A DNA stretch of 64,000 nt from contig CAYPAW010000085.1 in NCBI GenBank assembly GCA_964408795.1, positions 5,438-69,437 of the forward strand, given 5' to 3'. Every line of letters starts with the position of its first letter. Within the stretch, counting starts at the first letter, position 1. Origin of the DNA: JABMQB01 sp964408795. Lineage in GTDB: Bacteria > Bacteroidota > Bacteroidia > Bacteroidales > Prolixibacteraceae. The notes beneath the pieces are model-generated. The model saw nothing but the letters and a program-made list of their open reading frames with translations. It had not been told where the DNA came from and did no database searches. Of this stretch, positions 35,352 through 44,813 are shown in pieces. The position numbers and the translations under genes were made by a program.

Positions 35352-36326
35352 ATGTTACAAACAATGATGCAAGAAATTATCAGACCAGTCCCAAAAGAAA
35401 AAATTATTGGGGAACTCACACCTGAAAAATTACTCAGGAAAACCAATAAAGCAGGAAATGAGATCTATGTGATGACCTGCCATGATTCCCCGAACACCAT
35501 GAAGGAGATTGGGCGACTTCGGGAGATCACATTCAGGCATGCAGGGGGAGGTACCGGAAAAGAGGCAGACATTGATTCCTACGATACAGCAGCGGTTCCT
35601 TACAAGCAACTCATTGTTTGGGATCCGGATGCCGGGGAAATTCTGGGTGGCTACCGCTACATTCTATGCAGTGAAGCTCCCCGTGACGAAGAGGGCCGAA
35701 TCAAACTGGCCACCAGCGGTTTGTTTCACTTCTCAAAAAAGTTCTGTGAAGAATACATTCCACATACACTCGAGCTGGGACGTTCTTTTGTGCAACCTTC
35801 CTATCAGTCAAGCAAAGCCGGAGCGAAAGCCCTTTTTGCCCTCGATAATTTATGGGACGGATTGGGTGCGCTGACCGTAGATCACCCCGAAATAAAATAT
35901 TTCTTTGGAAAGGTTACCATGTATTCCCACTTCCATAGCCAGGCCAGAAACCTGATTCAGTTCTTTTTCAAAAAATATTTCCGGGACCAGGAAAACCTGG
36001 TATATCCATTAAAACCGGTTGAATTCGATATGGATGAAAATGAAATGAGAGCCATTTTCTCCGGTGTCGATTATAACGAGAACTATAAAATCCTGGTCCA
36101 GAAGGTTCGTGAATTCAATGAGAACATACCTCCCCTGATTAATTCCTATATGAATCTCTCTCCTTCCATGAAATCTTTCGGTACGGCCATTAACGAATCG
36201 TTTGGAAATGTCCTCGAAACAGGCATTATCGTTACGATAGAAGATATCTACGAGGTAAAAAAAGACCGGCACATTGAAACCTATTTAAAGGACAAAGAAA
36301 ACGGGGAATGGCCTATTGCCGATTAA
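35352..36326 (+). CDS. OlsB-like N-acyltransferase, probable GlsB
   Basis: About 324 residues from the ATG at 35352. It has the ornithine-lipid synthase/hemolysin-like GNAT layout: IGRLREITFRHAGGGTGKEAD, then DPDAGEILGGYRYILC and ELGRSFVQPSYQSSK with a central ALFALDNLWDGLGAL. Such enzymes attach a beta-hydroxy fatty acid to an amino acid's amino group; in Bacteroidota this is glycine (glycine, serine and flavolipin-type lipids). It is 48 bases after the PlsC-like gene. A role in amino-acid lipid synthesis is likely, the amino acid is inferred. Confidence 0.82.
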   Translation: MLQTMMQEIIRPVPKEKIIGELTPEKLLRKTNKAGNEIYVMTCHDSPNTMKEIGRLREITFRHAGGGTGKEADIDSYDTAAVPYKQLIVWDPDAGEILGGYRYILCSEAPRDEEGRIKLATSGLFHFSKKFCEEYIPHTLELGRSFVQPSYQSSKAGAKALFALDNLWDGLGALTVDHPEIKYFFGKVTMYSHFHSQARNLIQFFFKKYFRDQENLVYPLKPVEFDMDENEMRAIFSGVDYNENYKILVQKVREFNENIPPLINSYMNLSPSMKSFGTAINESFGNVLETGIIVTIEDIYEVKKDRHIETYLKDKENGEWPIAD

Positions 36327-36388
36327 TTTTAGCAGGCTTTCGTCTGACAAAGTATTGATTGCCGGGTGCACCCCTTTCCCCCTATTGT

Positions 36389-38626
36389 TCATATCTTCAT
36401 AAGCTTTAGTGTGGTCACTTTTCCGTTCACGTTAAAAATTTTCACAAGGTATATACCCTGCGGGTAATCACGGGTGTTCCAACGGCAGGAGGTTGCCTGA
36501 ACCTGAAGGGTGAAAATTTTCTCTCCGGAGATGCGGAGAACCTCTATTTTTTGCATTTGGTTTTGAGACAAGATGTGCACAATTGAACGGGACGGATTGG
36601 GATACAGCTGAATCTTGCCTGCTGGATCCTCGATGATTCGGGATTCATTGATTATCCCATGGTTTTCAGAAAACCGGGCTGCAAAATTCTGCCAGTATTG
36701 GTTGGCTATGGAGGAATCGTGGATGATCAGGGTATTTTCATCGTTCACATAATCGGCTGATGAGCTCCAGTTATGACTGCCTGTGATCACCAGGGGTCCT
36801 TCAAGGGGTTCGGAATGATCCACCACAGCATATTTATGGTGCATAATATAGGGAGCCCACTGATCAAAAAGAAAACCGTTTCCCAGGGCATTGCGCAGGA
36901 GGGTATTAACCCCGGGATCGTTATCGTTCTCATTATCGGTCAGCACATGAACTTCTACTCCGTTTCGGTACCGTTCACCGATTGTTTCTGCAATATCGGT
37001 ACGGGTAATCAGCATGGTGGCGACATCCAGTTGTTTATCTGCTGTCATGAGGGTGGAAAGAAGAACCTGATGGGTTCCGTCACTCGGACTGAAGTAACAT
37101 TCAACTCTTTTTTTTCCGATCCGGAATGCATGGGGTGTATTGTTTGTTTTCAGCTTTCCGTATCTCGCTGCCGATTTGTCAGGCAGCATCTCTTTTCCTC
37201 CCCACATTTCTTCGAACTCCAGGGTATACGCTTTGGCCAGAGACTGATCCTGAATGAGAACCACATTGTTTGCATCGTTGTTTATCTGTCCGGCTGTAAA
37301 ATTGGGGGAACCCGTCCACACCCACGGTTTGGCGGCATCTGACGAACGTGCGTCAAAAACAAGAAATTTATTATGCATAATTCCTTCCCTTTCTTCTTTT
37401 CCCGGAGCGATCATCACAGAAAACTCAGGGCTATCCGGGCCATTGGGAACCACCCCCAGATGGGCGGTAGTACCACAGGCAATGGCACGGACTTTAACTC
37501 CCCGGGCTACCGCATGATTCAAAGCCCGGGTAATATTGCTAAGACCTGAATTATTGATGTTATAGATGCACATATCGATGGATTCTTCCGCCCGGTTGAT
37601 GCAGGCAATCAATGTATCATCCATCAATTCATGAAGAACCATTGCCTTTTTTTCCGTTGCAAACGATGTATCTACGGCTGTGTTGAAATAGACCCTGATT
37701 TCTCCTGTTGAGTTTGATTCGGTTGCAAAGGCCCTGATGGACGTAAACGCCGTATCGTTCTCCACCACGGAAAATCCCTGGGCATAGATCACCGATGCCG
37801 GGTAGAGATCTTCCAGAACCCCCTCATTTCGGTATCCGCTAACTGAAGGCAAGAGGGTTCCGCTGACATAAGCATTCAATGCCTTTTCCATCGGGCTGTT
37901 TCCGTAACGGACTCCGTTTACACAGGCTATATCGGTTTCCCAGGTCAGGGTTATTGAGGTTTTTGAAAAGTCAGCAACCTCCAGGGGAGAAGTGATGCGT
38001 ATTGCCCCTCTTACCAGGATATCGTTTGGATCACGGGGCAGTATCTGATATCCTGTTTCCTCATCGTTGTATGAAAACTGCGAACAAATACCGACCAGAT
38101 CAAAGGCCCCTGCGGGCATCGGGGAATCAGCCAAAAGACTCGAACTGGTACGCAATTCAAGCGAAGAAGAACCCGAGGTAACAGTGTAGTTGTGCTGGCC
38201 CTGAAAAAACTCCTGAGGATTCTCCATCATAACCTGATTGATCCGTACGAGTTGTCCTTCATAGTTTTCGCCAATTTCATCCGGAGCTACTTCAACCGGT
38301 GCAGGCAATGTATTTCCCGAAGAATGAATGGTTACAGTGTATACCGGATCGATCTCCAAAAGATGCATGTATTCTTTTAGTTCTCCTGTAAGAGTCACTG
38401 AATCACCCCGTTCAAGATGCATTATGGCCGTACCATAGGCTGCAATTCCTGCCGTTTGATCCTGTAAATAGCGAATTCTCCCCAATTCCCCGCCGTTGGT
38501 AACCACCCCTGACACGGTAACGTTCTGCCCCAAACGCATTCTTCTGGCATCCCCGATAAAATCCTGGGCTTCAGTCCGGCATGCAATGAATGCTGCTAAC
38601 CATAACAAAACAACCCTCCACTTCAT
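36389..38626 (-). CDS. T9SS-exported phospholipase-D-fold protein with OB and FnIII domains
   Basis: About 745 residues numbered from the ATG at 38626, which begins a signal peptide (MKWRVVLLWLAAFIACRTEAQ); an ATG seven codons upstream is possible. Order: OB-fold-like domain (about 20-100), beta-rich linker, a fibronectin-III-like domain (about 210-300), then two PLD-type HxKx4D motifs at H418/K420/D425 and H596/K598/D603, each followed by T-G-S-x-N. The last ~75 residues (LYPNPSRSIVHI ... GIYLVKI) are a type A T9SS sorting tail. The fold hydrolyses phosphodiesters, so it may be an extracellular nuclease or phospholipase. Substrate unknown. Confidence 0.88.
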   Translation of the reverse strand: MKWRVVLLWLAAFIACRTEAQDFIGDARRMRLGQNVTVSGVVTNGGELGRIRYLQDQTAGIAAYGTAIMHLERGDSVTLTGELKEYMHLLEIDPVYTVTIHSSGNTLPAPVEVAPDEIGENYEGQLVRINQVMMENPQEFFQGQHNYTVTSGSSSLELRTSSSLLADSPMPAGAFDLVGICSQFSYNDEETGYQILPRDPNDILVRGAIRITSPLEVADFSKTSITLTWETDIACVNGVRYGNSPMEKALNAYVSGTLLPSVSGYRNEGVLEDLYPASVIYAQGFSVVENDTAFTSIRAFATESNSTGEIRVYFNTAVDTSFATEKKAMVLHELMDDTLIACINRAEESIDMCIYNINNSGLSNITRALNHAVARGVKVRAIACGTTAHLGVVPNGPDSPEFSVMIAPGKEEREGIMHNKFLVFDARSSDAAKPWVWTGSPNFTAGQINNDANNVVLIQDQSLAKAYTLEFEEMWGGKEMLPDKSAARYGKLKTNNTPHAFRIGKKRVECYFSPSDGTHQVLLSTLMTADKQLDVATMLITRTDIAETIGERYRNGVEVHVLTDNENDNDPGVNTLLRNALGNGFLFDQWAPYIMHHKYAVVDHSEPLEGPLVITGSHNWSSSADYVNDENTLIIHDSSIANQYWQNFAARFSENHGIINESRIIEDPAGKIQLYPNPSRSIVHILSQNQMQKIEVLRISGEKIFTLQVQATSCRWNTRDYPQGIYLVKIFNVNGKVTTLKLMKI

Positions 38627-38819
38627 TCCCCCTTTGTTTTCTTCCATTTGTTTATTCCTTTCATCTGGCCTTCAAAAATAACGGGAACTCGATAAATTCC
38701 CTGTTTTTCACGAATAAAAAATCGTCTGAAAGGATTTTTATTTTTCTTCGAAAGGGTACCATCTTTGATTCCTGCTTGAATGGATTTCGTTGATCTACTT
38801 CTTGGCAGAGCTTATGAAT

Positions 38820-39626
38820 TCAGGATCTTTTAACGGATTTGGGAAGACCTTGATCGAGCTTTTGCAAGGCGAATAACAGATCTTCGGGGGTATCAATTCC
38901 GAATCCGGAAGAGTGAGTCAAGGCAATGTTTATGGAAAAGCCGTTTTCGAGCCATCTGAGTTGTTCAAGTGACTCCGCCTTTTCCAATGTTCCGGGTTTT
39001 AAATCAGCTATCTTACGAAGGATATCCTTCCGGTATGCATAGATTCCCACATGCGCCCAGAAGGGGGTTTTATGCAGCCATTGGTCTTTTTCCTCATCCC
39101 GAACCCAGGGAATAGGTGCCCGGCTGAAATAGAGGGCTTTGTTGTTATTCCCAACCACTACTTTGGGTCTGTTGGGGTCAAAAAGTTCCTCTTCAGACCT
39201 GACAGGCCGTACCAATGTAGCGATTTCGGTATCCGGGGTAAAACATTGCATAAGCGGATGAATCTGTTCGACACCCACAAAAAGCTCATCCCCCTGAATA
39301 TTCAGCACCCCATCGAAATCAAGATCTCCGGATATTCGTTCAGCAGCCTCTGCAACCCGGTCTGTTCCGGAGGTATGATGGGATGAAGTAATAATTCCCT
39401 GACCACCAAAACTGCATACTGTCTCATAAATGCGTTGGTCATCCGTGGCAACCCATACATCTTGGATTATTTTCCGGGTATTTTCATACACATGCCGGAT
39501 CAGCGGTTTCCCGTGAAGCTCAACCAATGGCTTTCCCGGGAACCGGCTGGAGGCATAACGTGCCGGTATAATGGCAATAAATTTTAACTCATTCAAACCG
39601 TTTGTTCTTAAGGGTATCTTCCTCAT
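38820..39626 (-). CDS. kdsB: CMP-KDO synthetase (3-deoxy-manno-octulosonate cytidylyltransferase)
   Basis: 268 residues. FIAIIPARYASSRFPGKPLVELHGKPLI broken as ARYASSRFPGKPL is the nucleotide-binding hallmark, VLNIQGDELFV contains the metal-binding aspartate, and GIDTPEDL is the C-terminal family signature. It activates KDO with CTP for lipid A core assembly. The only ATG adds about 14 residues in front of the conserved start, so a TTG nearer the core is possible. It is divergent from the sigma-54 activator gene. Confidence 0.94.
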   Translation of the reverse strand: MRKIPLRTNGLNELKFIAIIPARYASSRFPGKPLVELHGKPLIRHVYENTRKIIQDVWVATDDQRIYETVCSFGGQGIITSSHHTSGTDRVAEAAERISGDLDFDGVLNIQGDELFVGVEQIHPLMQCFTPDTEIATLVRPVRSEEELFDPNRPKVVVGNNNKALYFSRAPIPWVRDEEKDQWLHKTPFWAHVGIYAYRKDILRKIADLKPGTLEKAESLEQLRWLENGFSINIALTHSSGFGIDTPEDLLFALQKLDQGLPKSVKRS

Positions 39627-39814
39627 TCAGCTTCTTTCCAAAGGCTTTCGGCAGCATTTGCAAACTCATCATAATGAAATTGGTCTCCCCTCCCCTGCGC
39701 TTCAGAAAAAGGCTCGTCTCAATTTCGTTATTCAATGGCATTACAAATATACACGAATGAATCCAAAAAAAAGTTAATTGGAAAGTTCTGTCAGCGAATG
39801 ACCGTGAAAAATTG

Positions 39815-39822
39815 TAACTTTG
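39815..39822 (+). promoter_or_regulatory. candidate -7 box of the sigma-54 activator/lptE/secG run
   Basis: TAACTTTG fits TAnnTTTG exactly and stands 20 bases before the ATG at 39843. A TTCTG at 39786-39790 could be a weak -33 box. It would drive the activator and the genes packed behind it. Confidence 0.45.
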
Positions 39823-39842
39823 AGGTTCAATTTTTAGGAACT

Positions 39843-41069
39843 ATGGATCTTCAATCGATCAAGCAGCGGTTTGGAATAATTGGAAATTCAGCTGATTTAA
39901 ACCGTGCCATAGAGATTGCCGTACAGGTGGCACCTACAGATTTATCGGTACTAATTACCGGAGAAAGCGGGACCGGGAAAGAGATATTTCCCCAGATTAT
40001 CCATCAGCATTCAGCCCGGAAACATGGTCCCTATATTGCAGTGAACTGTGGAGCTATTCCGGAAGGAACCATCGACTCTGAATTGTTTGGCCATGAAAAA
40101 GGAGCTTTCACAGGGGCCTTTTCCGACCGGAAAGGGTATTTCCAGGAAGCCAATGGAGGAACCATTTTCCTGGATGAGATTGGGGAACTCCCCCTGGCAA
40201 CCCAGGTCAGACTGTTACGGGTCCTTGAAACAGGAGAATTTATCAAAGTAGGTTCTTCCAAAGTGAACAAAACCAATGTCCGTGTAATCACCGCTACCAA
40301 TGTAGATATCCCCCTGGCCATTGAAAAAAACAGATTCCGTGAGGACCTGTTTTACCGGTTAAACACCGTACCTATCAATATACAGCCTTTACGAGAACGC
40401 AGGGAAGATATTTTTCTCCTGTTCCGGAAATTTTCTCGTGATTTTGCGGATAAATACCACATGCCGCCGGTGGCTCTGGATGAAGAAAGCAGAATCATGT
40501 TAATGAATTACTACTGGCCGGGGAACATCAGACAACTCAAGAATATCACCGAACAAATCTCCGTTATTGAGGAAAAACGGGAAATTACCGCCGATGTCTT
40601 AAAAGCTTATCTGCCCGATCTGGATTCCGGAAACCTTCCGGCTGTCATCAAACCCTTTCATGAGAAAGCCTTTAACAGTGAACGGGAAATATTGTATCAG
40701 GTGCTTTTCGATATGAAGAAGGATATGAATGACCTGAAAAGACTGGTCCTCGATTTAATGCATGAACGAGAGGACACAAACCTGGAAGGCACCCATTCCC
40801 GGATTATCAGAAAATTGTATCATGCGGATGAAAATATGACTCCCAAGGAATCATCCTCCGGGTCGTTCCATGTGGATCCCCTGGAAAAAAACATACAGGA
40901 TACGGAGGAATTCGTGGAAGAATCGCTATCCCTTGAGAACAAAGAAATTGAATTAATCAAAAAAGCCCTTGAGAAACACAAAGGAAAAAGAAAATATGCA
41001 GCCCGGGAATTGGGGATCTCGGAGCGAACCCTCTACCGGAAAATTAAAGAATACGATTTAAAAGGATAA
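39843..41069 (+). CDS. receiver-less sigma-54-dependent transcription activator
   Basis: 408 residues from the ATG at 39843; the frame extending back to 39735 has no conserved content. The AAA+ domain begins within 20 residues of the start: Walker A GESGTGKE at 40-47, the sigma-54-contacting GAFTGA at 87-92, Walker B GTIFLDE around 106-112. A charged linker leads to a Fis-type helix-turn-helix at the end (RKYAARELGISERTLYRKI). There is no receiver or PAS domain. Its ATG-to-stop run is followed by lptE three bases later, so it is probably co-transcribed with LPS-export and secretion genes. Targets unknown. Confidence 0.93.
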   Translation: MDLQSIKQRFGIIGNSADLNRAIEIAVQVAPTDLSVLITGESGTGKEIFPQIIHQHSARKHGPYIAVNCGAIPEGTIDSELFGHEKGAFTGAFSDRKGYFQEANGGTIFLDEIGELPLATQVRLLRVLETGEFIKVGSSKVNKTNVRVITATNVDIPLAIEKNRFREDLFYRLNTVPINIQPLRERREDIFLLFRKFSRDFADKYHMPPVALDEESRIMLMNYYWPGNIRQLKNITEQISVIEEKREITADVLKAYLPDLDSGNLPAVIKPFHEKAFNSEREILYQVLFDMKKDMNDLKRLVLDLMHEREDTNLEGTHSRIIRKLYHADENMTPKESSSGSFHVDPLEKNIQDTEEFVEESLSLENKEIELIKKALEKHKGKRKYAARELGISERTLYRKIKEYDLKG

Positions 41070-41072
41070 CCG

Positions 41073-41594
41073 ATGCGCAAAATGAAGACAACCTGGCTGT
41101 GGGTTTTGCTATGGCTTCTGATCCCGGTGGGAATGCCATCCTGTAAGGTATCTTATTCTTTCACAGGAGCCAACATTTCACCGGATGTAAAAACCTATTC
41201 AGTCGCTTATTTCCCGAACCGGGCCAGGCTGGTAAATCCCAATCTGAGTCAGCAATTTACAGAAGCCCTCAAAGAAAAACTGCAACGACAAACATCCCTG
41301 AATGAGGTAGATGAAACCGGAGATCTTGAGTATTCGGGGACCATAACCAATTATGAAGTAAGACCTATTGCCATTCAAAAGGAAGACAGGGCATCGCAAA
41401 ACAGACTTACTATCAGCATAAATCTTAAATACATAAACAACAAGGACCACCAACAGGACTTTGAACGCTCCTTTTCAGCCTTTGAAGATTATGGCAGCGA
41501 AAGCATGCTAAGCGATATCGAAGACAGCCTGGTCCCTGAGATATTGGATAAATTGCTGGAAGATATTTTTAACGCTACCATTGCTAACTGGTAA
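41073..41594 (+). CDS. lptE: LPS-assembly lipoprotein LptE
   Basis: 173 residues. A lipoprotein signal ends at C24 (GMPSC lipobox). The remainder (KVSYSFTGANISP, YFPNRARLVNPNLSQQFTEAL, SGTITNYEVRPIA) matches the LptE pattern of Bacteroidota. LptE plugs the LptD barrel and delivers LPS to the cell surface. It starts three bases after the activator and the next gene starts one base after its stop, so the operon is tight. Confidence 0.88.
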   Translation: MRKMKTTWLWVLLWLLIPVGMPSCKVSYSFTGANISPDVKTYSVAYFPNRARLVNPNLSQQFTEALKEKLQRQTSLNEVDETGDLEYSGTITNYEVRPIAIQKEDRASQNRLTISINLKYINNKDHQQDFERSFSAFEDYGSESMLSDIEDSLVPEILDKLLEDIFNATIANW

Positions 41595-41595
41595 A

Positions 41596-42201
41596 ATGCA
41601 AATCAACGAACTGATCCATCACAGGAACAATCCCGGATCCTTGACCAAAGAGACACTGGCCGGGTTAAAAAAAACCATCGAAGAGTTTCCTTTTTTTCAA
41701 GGGGCACTGATCCTGTACCTGAAGAACCTTCATACCCTAAAGCATCCGGATTTCCGGCAGGAGTTGGAACGCCTGGCTATCCGGATACCGGACCGGAAAA
41801 AATTGTTTTATTGCCTGAATCCGGAACAACAAAATAAACCGGCAGGAAGTGTAGCCCCGGTTCCGGAAGGGATTCTTCCCAAAGCCTTTTTCCCGGATGA
41901 AACCAATGCCTTCGACGAAAAAAATGACAAAAACGACCTGATTCAGAAATTTATAAATTCCGGAGATAGCTTCAGGCTAACCTCACAGCCGGAAACAGAA
42001 ATCCCACGGAAAGATCTTTCGCAAAAAAGTGTTTCTGAAAACCGGGAGATTATTACCGAGACCTTCGCAGAACTTTTGGTACAACAAAAAAAATATGAAA
42101 AAGCCATGGAAGCTTTCAGACAATTAAGTTTGAAATTTCCGGAAAAAAGTATTTATTTTGCAGACCGGATGGAAGAAATCCGTAAATTAGAAAATTTATA
42201 A
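41596..42201 (+). CDS. hypothetical protein, TPR-like C-terminus
   Basis: 201 residues from the ATG at 41596, one base after the lptE stop. No signal peptide or membrane helix. The N-terminal half (ETLAGLKKTIEEFPFFQGALILYLKNLH) is helical and the last 40 residues (ETFAELLVQQKKYEKAMEAFRQLSLKFPEKS) look like one tetratricopeptide unit. A protein of this kind between lptE and secG is common in Bacteroidota. Function unknown; the context suggests envelope biogenesis. Confidence 0.78.
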   Translation: MQINELIHHRNNPGSLTKETLAGLKKTIEEFPFFQGALILYLKNLHTLKHPDFRQELERLAIRIPDRKKLFYCLNPEQQNKPAGSVAPVPEGILPKAFFPDETNAFDEKNDKNDLIQKFINSGDSFRLTSQPETEIPRKDLSQKSVSENREIITETFAELLVQQKKYEKAMEAFRQLSLKFPEKSIYFADRMEEIRKLENL

Positions 42202-42211
42202 TCAATCAATC

Positions 42212-42535
42212 ATGTATATATTAATCACCATATTAATCTTTATTGTTTGTATTCTCTTGGTACTTATAGTGTTAGTACAGAATTCCAAGGGAGGTGGTCT
42301 GGCAAGCAATTTTCAGAGTTCAGGGCAGATTATGGGCGTCCGGAAAACAACCGATTTTCTGGAAAAAGCAACCTGGACCCTTGCAGCAGCGTTATTGATC
42401 CTGGCGCTTGCAGGATCCGCATTCATACCCCGTGCCGAAGAAGGCGTCGACCAGTCGATGATTCAGGAACAAATTGACAATGCCATTGATCCAACTGCTG
42501 TTCCGAATTTTCCAACAACCGCTCCGGAAAAATGA
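42212..42535 (+). CDS. secG: SecG, preprotein translocase subunit
   Basis: 107 residues with two membrane helices. LVLIVLVQNSKGGGLASNF is the conserved SecG core, and NSGQIMGVRKTTDFLEKATW-type spacing follows. A negatively charged tail is normal. It assists SecYE in protein export. It sits 10 bases after the TPR-like gene and is followed by a terminator. Confidence 0.93.
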   Translation: MYILITILIFIVCILLVLIVLVQNSKGGGLASNFQSSGQIMGVRKTTDFLEKATWTLAAALLILALAGSAFIPRAEEGVDQSMIQEQIDNAIDPTAVPNFPTTAPEK

Positions 42536-42597
42536 TCAACAGAAAATACCCCGGCTAAAGAGAACAACCCGTAAAATAGAAAAGACAAGACATTGTG

Positions 42598-42628
42598 CCG
42601 TTCCCAACAAGGAGAACGGTTTTTTTTT
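42598..42628 (+). terminator. intrinsic terminator after secG
   Basis: Stem ccgttc ... gaacgg with a ten-base loop followed by a run of nine T. It closes the activator-lptE-TPR-secG unit and separates it from groES. Confidence 0.8.
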
Positions 42629-42851
42629 GCCTTTATCAATGGAAATCTGTCACCCTGTCACAAAAATGACAATCTGATTTATCTGCTGATTTTTAATCTA
42701 TTACAAGGCTTCTATTGTGAAAGAAAACCAATTCTTGTGCAAAAATGTCCATTTATCTCTGAATTACCTCCTCCGGTCCTGCTTGGCATAAAATATGATA
42801 GACGAGGTTGTCGATTTATGAAATGAATGTCTAACAAAAAATTTAAAAACA
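42629..42851. other. region upstream of groES
   Basis: This 223-base AT-rich gap holds no gene. I looked for a CIRCE element (TTAGCACTC-N9-GAGTGCTAA) and did not see one, so heat control by HrcA is not indicated. A RpoH-like promoter cannot be confirmed by eye. Confidence 0.4.
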
Positions 42852-43130
42852 ATGGCAGATTTAAAAGGTAAAATTTTGGCAGGAAAGATTCTGGTTCAGC
42901 CCCAGGAAGCAGAAGAAAAGACAGCCAGTGGAATCATAATTCCCGATTCAGCGAAAGAAAAACCACAGGTTGGGAAAGTGGTTTTGGTTGGAGCCGACAA
43001 GAAAGATGAACCCATGGAAGTAAAAACCGGAGATTTGATTTTTTACGGCAAATATTCCGGTACTGAATTGAATATAGACGGAGATGATTATTTATTGATG
43101 TCTCAATCGGATGTATTATACATTGCTTAA
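42852..43130 (+). CDS. groES: co-chaperonin GroES
   Basis: 92 residues of the ten-kDa lid of the chaperonin. KGKILAGKILVQPQEAEEKTASGIIIPD and VGKVVLVG match the family; the mobile loop is around TASGIIIPDSAKEKPQ. It is followed 21 bases later by groEL. Confidence 0.96.
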   Translation: MADLKGKILAGKILVQPQEAEEKTASGIIIPDSAKEKPQVGKVVLVGADKKDEPMEVKTGDLIFYGKYSGTELNIDGDDYLLMSQSDVLYIA

Positions 43131-43151
43131 ATCACATAAAAAAATATAAAA

Positions 43152-44792
43152 ATGGCAAAAAAAATCAAATTCAACATTGAAGCAAGGGATTTGCTGAAAA
43201 AAGGGGTAGACCAGTTGAACGACGCGGTAAAGATCACGCTGGGTCCCAAAGGACGTAATGTGGTAATAGAAAAAAAATTCGGTGCTCCAATCATTTCCAA
43301 AGATGGAGTAACCGTAGCCAAAGAAATTGAACTGGCAGATCAGTTTCAGAATCTGGGTGCTCAAATGGTGAAAGAAGTGGCTTCCAAAACAGGAGATGAT
43401 GCCGGCGACGGAACCACCACAGCTACGGTATTAGCGCAGGCCATCATACATGAAGGGTTGAAGAATGTTACTGCCGGAGCAAATCCGATGGACTTAAAAC
43501 GGGGAATCGATAAAGCCGTATCCAAGATTATTGAAAGTCTCGCAGAACAGTCCAAGACGGTTGGAGACGATTATGCAAAAATTGAATCGGTAGCAAAAAT
43601 ATCAGCCAACAACGATTCCGCCATCGGGGAACTGATTGCGGAAGCCATGAAAAAGGTGCACAAAGAGGGGGTTATTACCATTGAAGAGTCCAAAGGAACC
43701 GATACCTACGTTGACGTTGTGGAAGGAATGCAGTTTGACCGGGGGTATCTCTCTGCTTATTTTGTTACGGACACAGAAAAAATGAATGCAGAGCTTGAAA
43801 ATCCTTACATTCTCATTCATGACAAGAAGATCAGCACCATGAAAGACCTGCTTCCGATACTCGAAGCAACCGCCCAATCGGGTCGGCCGCTGCTGATCAT
43901 TGCTGAGGATGTAGATGGAGAAGCGTTGGCAACCCTTGTTGTGAACCGGCTACGTGGTTCGCTGAAAGTATGTGCCGTGAAAGCTCCCGGATTCGGAGAC
44001 CGCAGAAAAGAGATGCTTGAAGACCTGGCAATTCTTACCGGAGGCACGGTAATTACGGAAGAAAAAGGAATGAAACTGGAACAGGCAACCCTGGAAGACC
44101 TGGGCCAGGCAGAAAAAGTTACCATCGATAAGGAAAATACTACCGTCGTAAATGGCTCCGGTGCATCAGAAAACATCAAGGCCAGAGTGGCTCAGATCAA
44201 AAAACAAATTGAAGTAACCACTTCGGATTACGATAAAGAAAAACTACAGGAACGCCTTGCTAAACTCTCAGGAGGGGTTGCCGTAATCTATGTTGGCGCT
44301 GCATCGGAAATGGAAATGAAAGAAAAGAAAGACCGGGTTGATGACGCCCTGAGTGCAACCCGTGCAGCAGTCGAAGAAGGAATAATTCCGGGTGGCGGGG
44401 TCGCTTATCTGAGGGCTGCCGAAGTACTAGACACACTTACCGGAGACAATGACGATGAACAAACCGGCATCGAAATTATCAAAAGAGCCATTGAAGAACC
44501 CTTGCGCCAAATCGTGGAAAATTCCGGGAAAGAAGGAGCAGTTGTCGTTCAGAAAGTGAAGGAAGGTTCGGCTGACTTTGGCTATAACGCCCGTACCGAT
44601 ACCTATGAAAACTTTTTTGAAACCGGAGTGATTGATCCGGCTAAAGTGGCCCGAATCGCACTCGAAAATGCCTCTTCAATTGCAGGAATGTTGCTGACAA
44701 CAGAAACCGTGATCGTGGAAGAAAAAGAAGATAATCCCCCTATGCCCGGAGGAGCTCCCGGAATGGGCGGTGGAATGGGCGGAATGATGTAA
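43152..44792 (+). CDS. groEL: chaperonin GroEL
   Basis: 546 residues, the normal length. AKKIKFNIEARDLLKKGVDQL at the start, ATP site VTLGPKGRNVV-type segment (KITLGPKGRNVVIEKKFG), GDGTTTATVLA, and a GGM-rich tail (GMGGGMGGMM) typical of GroEL. It folds cytosolic proteins with GroES. A hairpin terminator follows. Confidence 0.98.
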   Translation: MAKKIKFNIEARDLLKKGVDQLNDAVKITLGPKGRNVVIEKKFGAPIISKDGVTVAKEIELADQFQNLGAQMVKEVASKTGDDAGDGTTTATVLAQAIIHEGLKNVTAGANPMDLKRGIDKAVSKIIESLAEQSKTVGDDYAKIESVAKISANNDSAIGELIAEAMKKVHKEGVITIEESKGTDTYVDVVEGMQFDRGYLSAYFVTDTEKMNAELENPYILIHDKKISTMKDLLPILEATAQSGRPLLIIAEDVDGEALATLVVNRLRGSLKVCAVKAPGFGDRRKEMLEDLAILTGGTVITEEKGMKLEQATLEDLGQAEKVTIDKENTTVVNGSGASENIKARVAQIKKQIEVTTSDYDKEKLQERLAKLSGGVAVIYVGAASEMEMKEKKDRVDDALSATRAAVEEGIIPGGGVAYLRAAEVLDTLTGDNDDEQTGIEIIKRAIEEPLRQIVENSGKEGAVVVQKVKEGSADFGYNARTDTYENFFETGVIDPAKVARIALENASSIAGMLLTTETVIVEEKEDNPPMPGGAPGMGGGMGGMM

Positions 44793-44813
44793 TCCGTCCT
44801 GAAAAAAATAGAA

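Noticed and set aside
42629..42851. CIRCE heat-shock operator before groES
   Set aside because: The TTAGCACTC-N9-GAGTGCTAA pattern was looked for and not seen.
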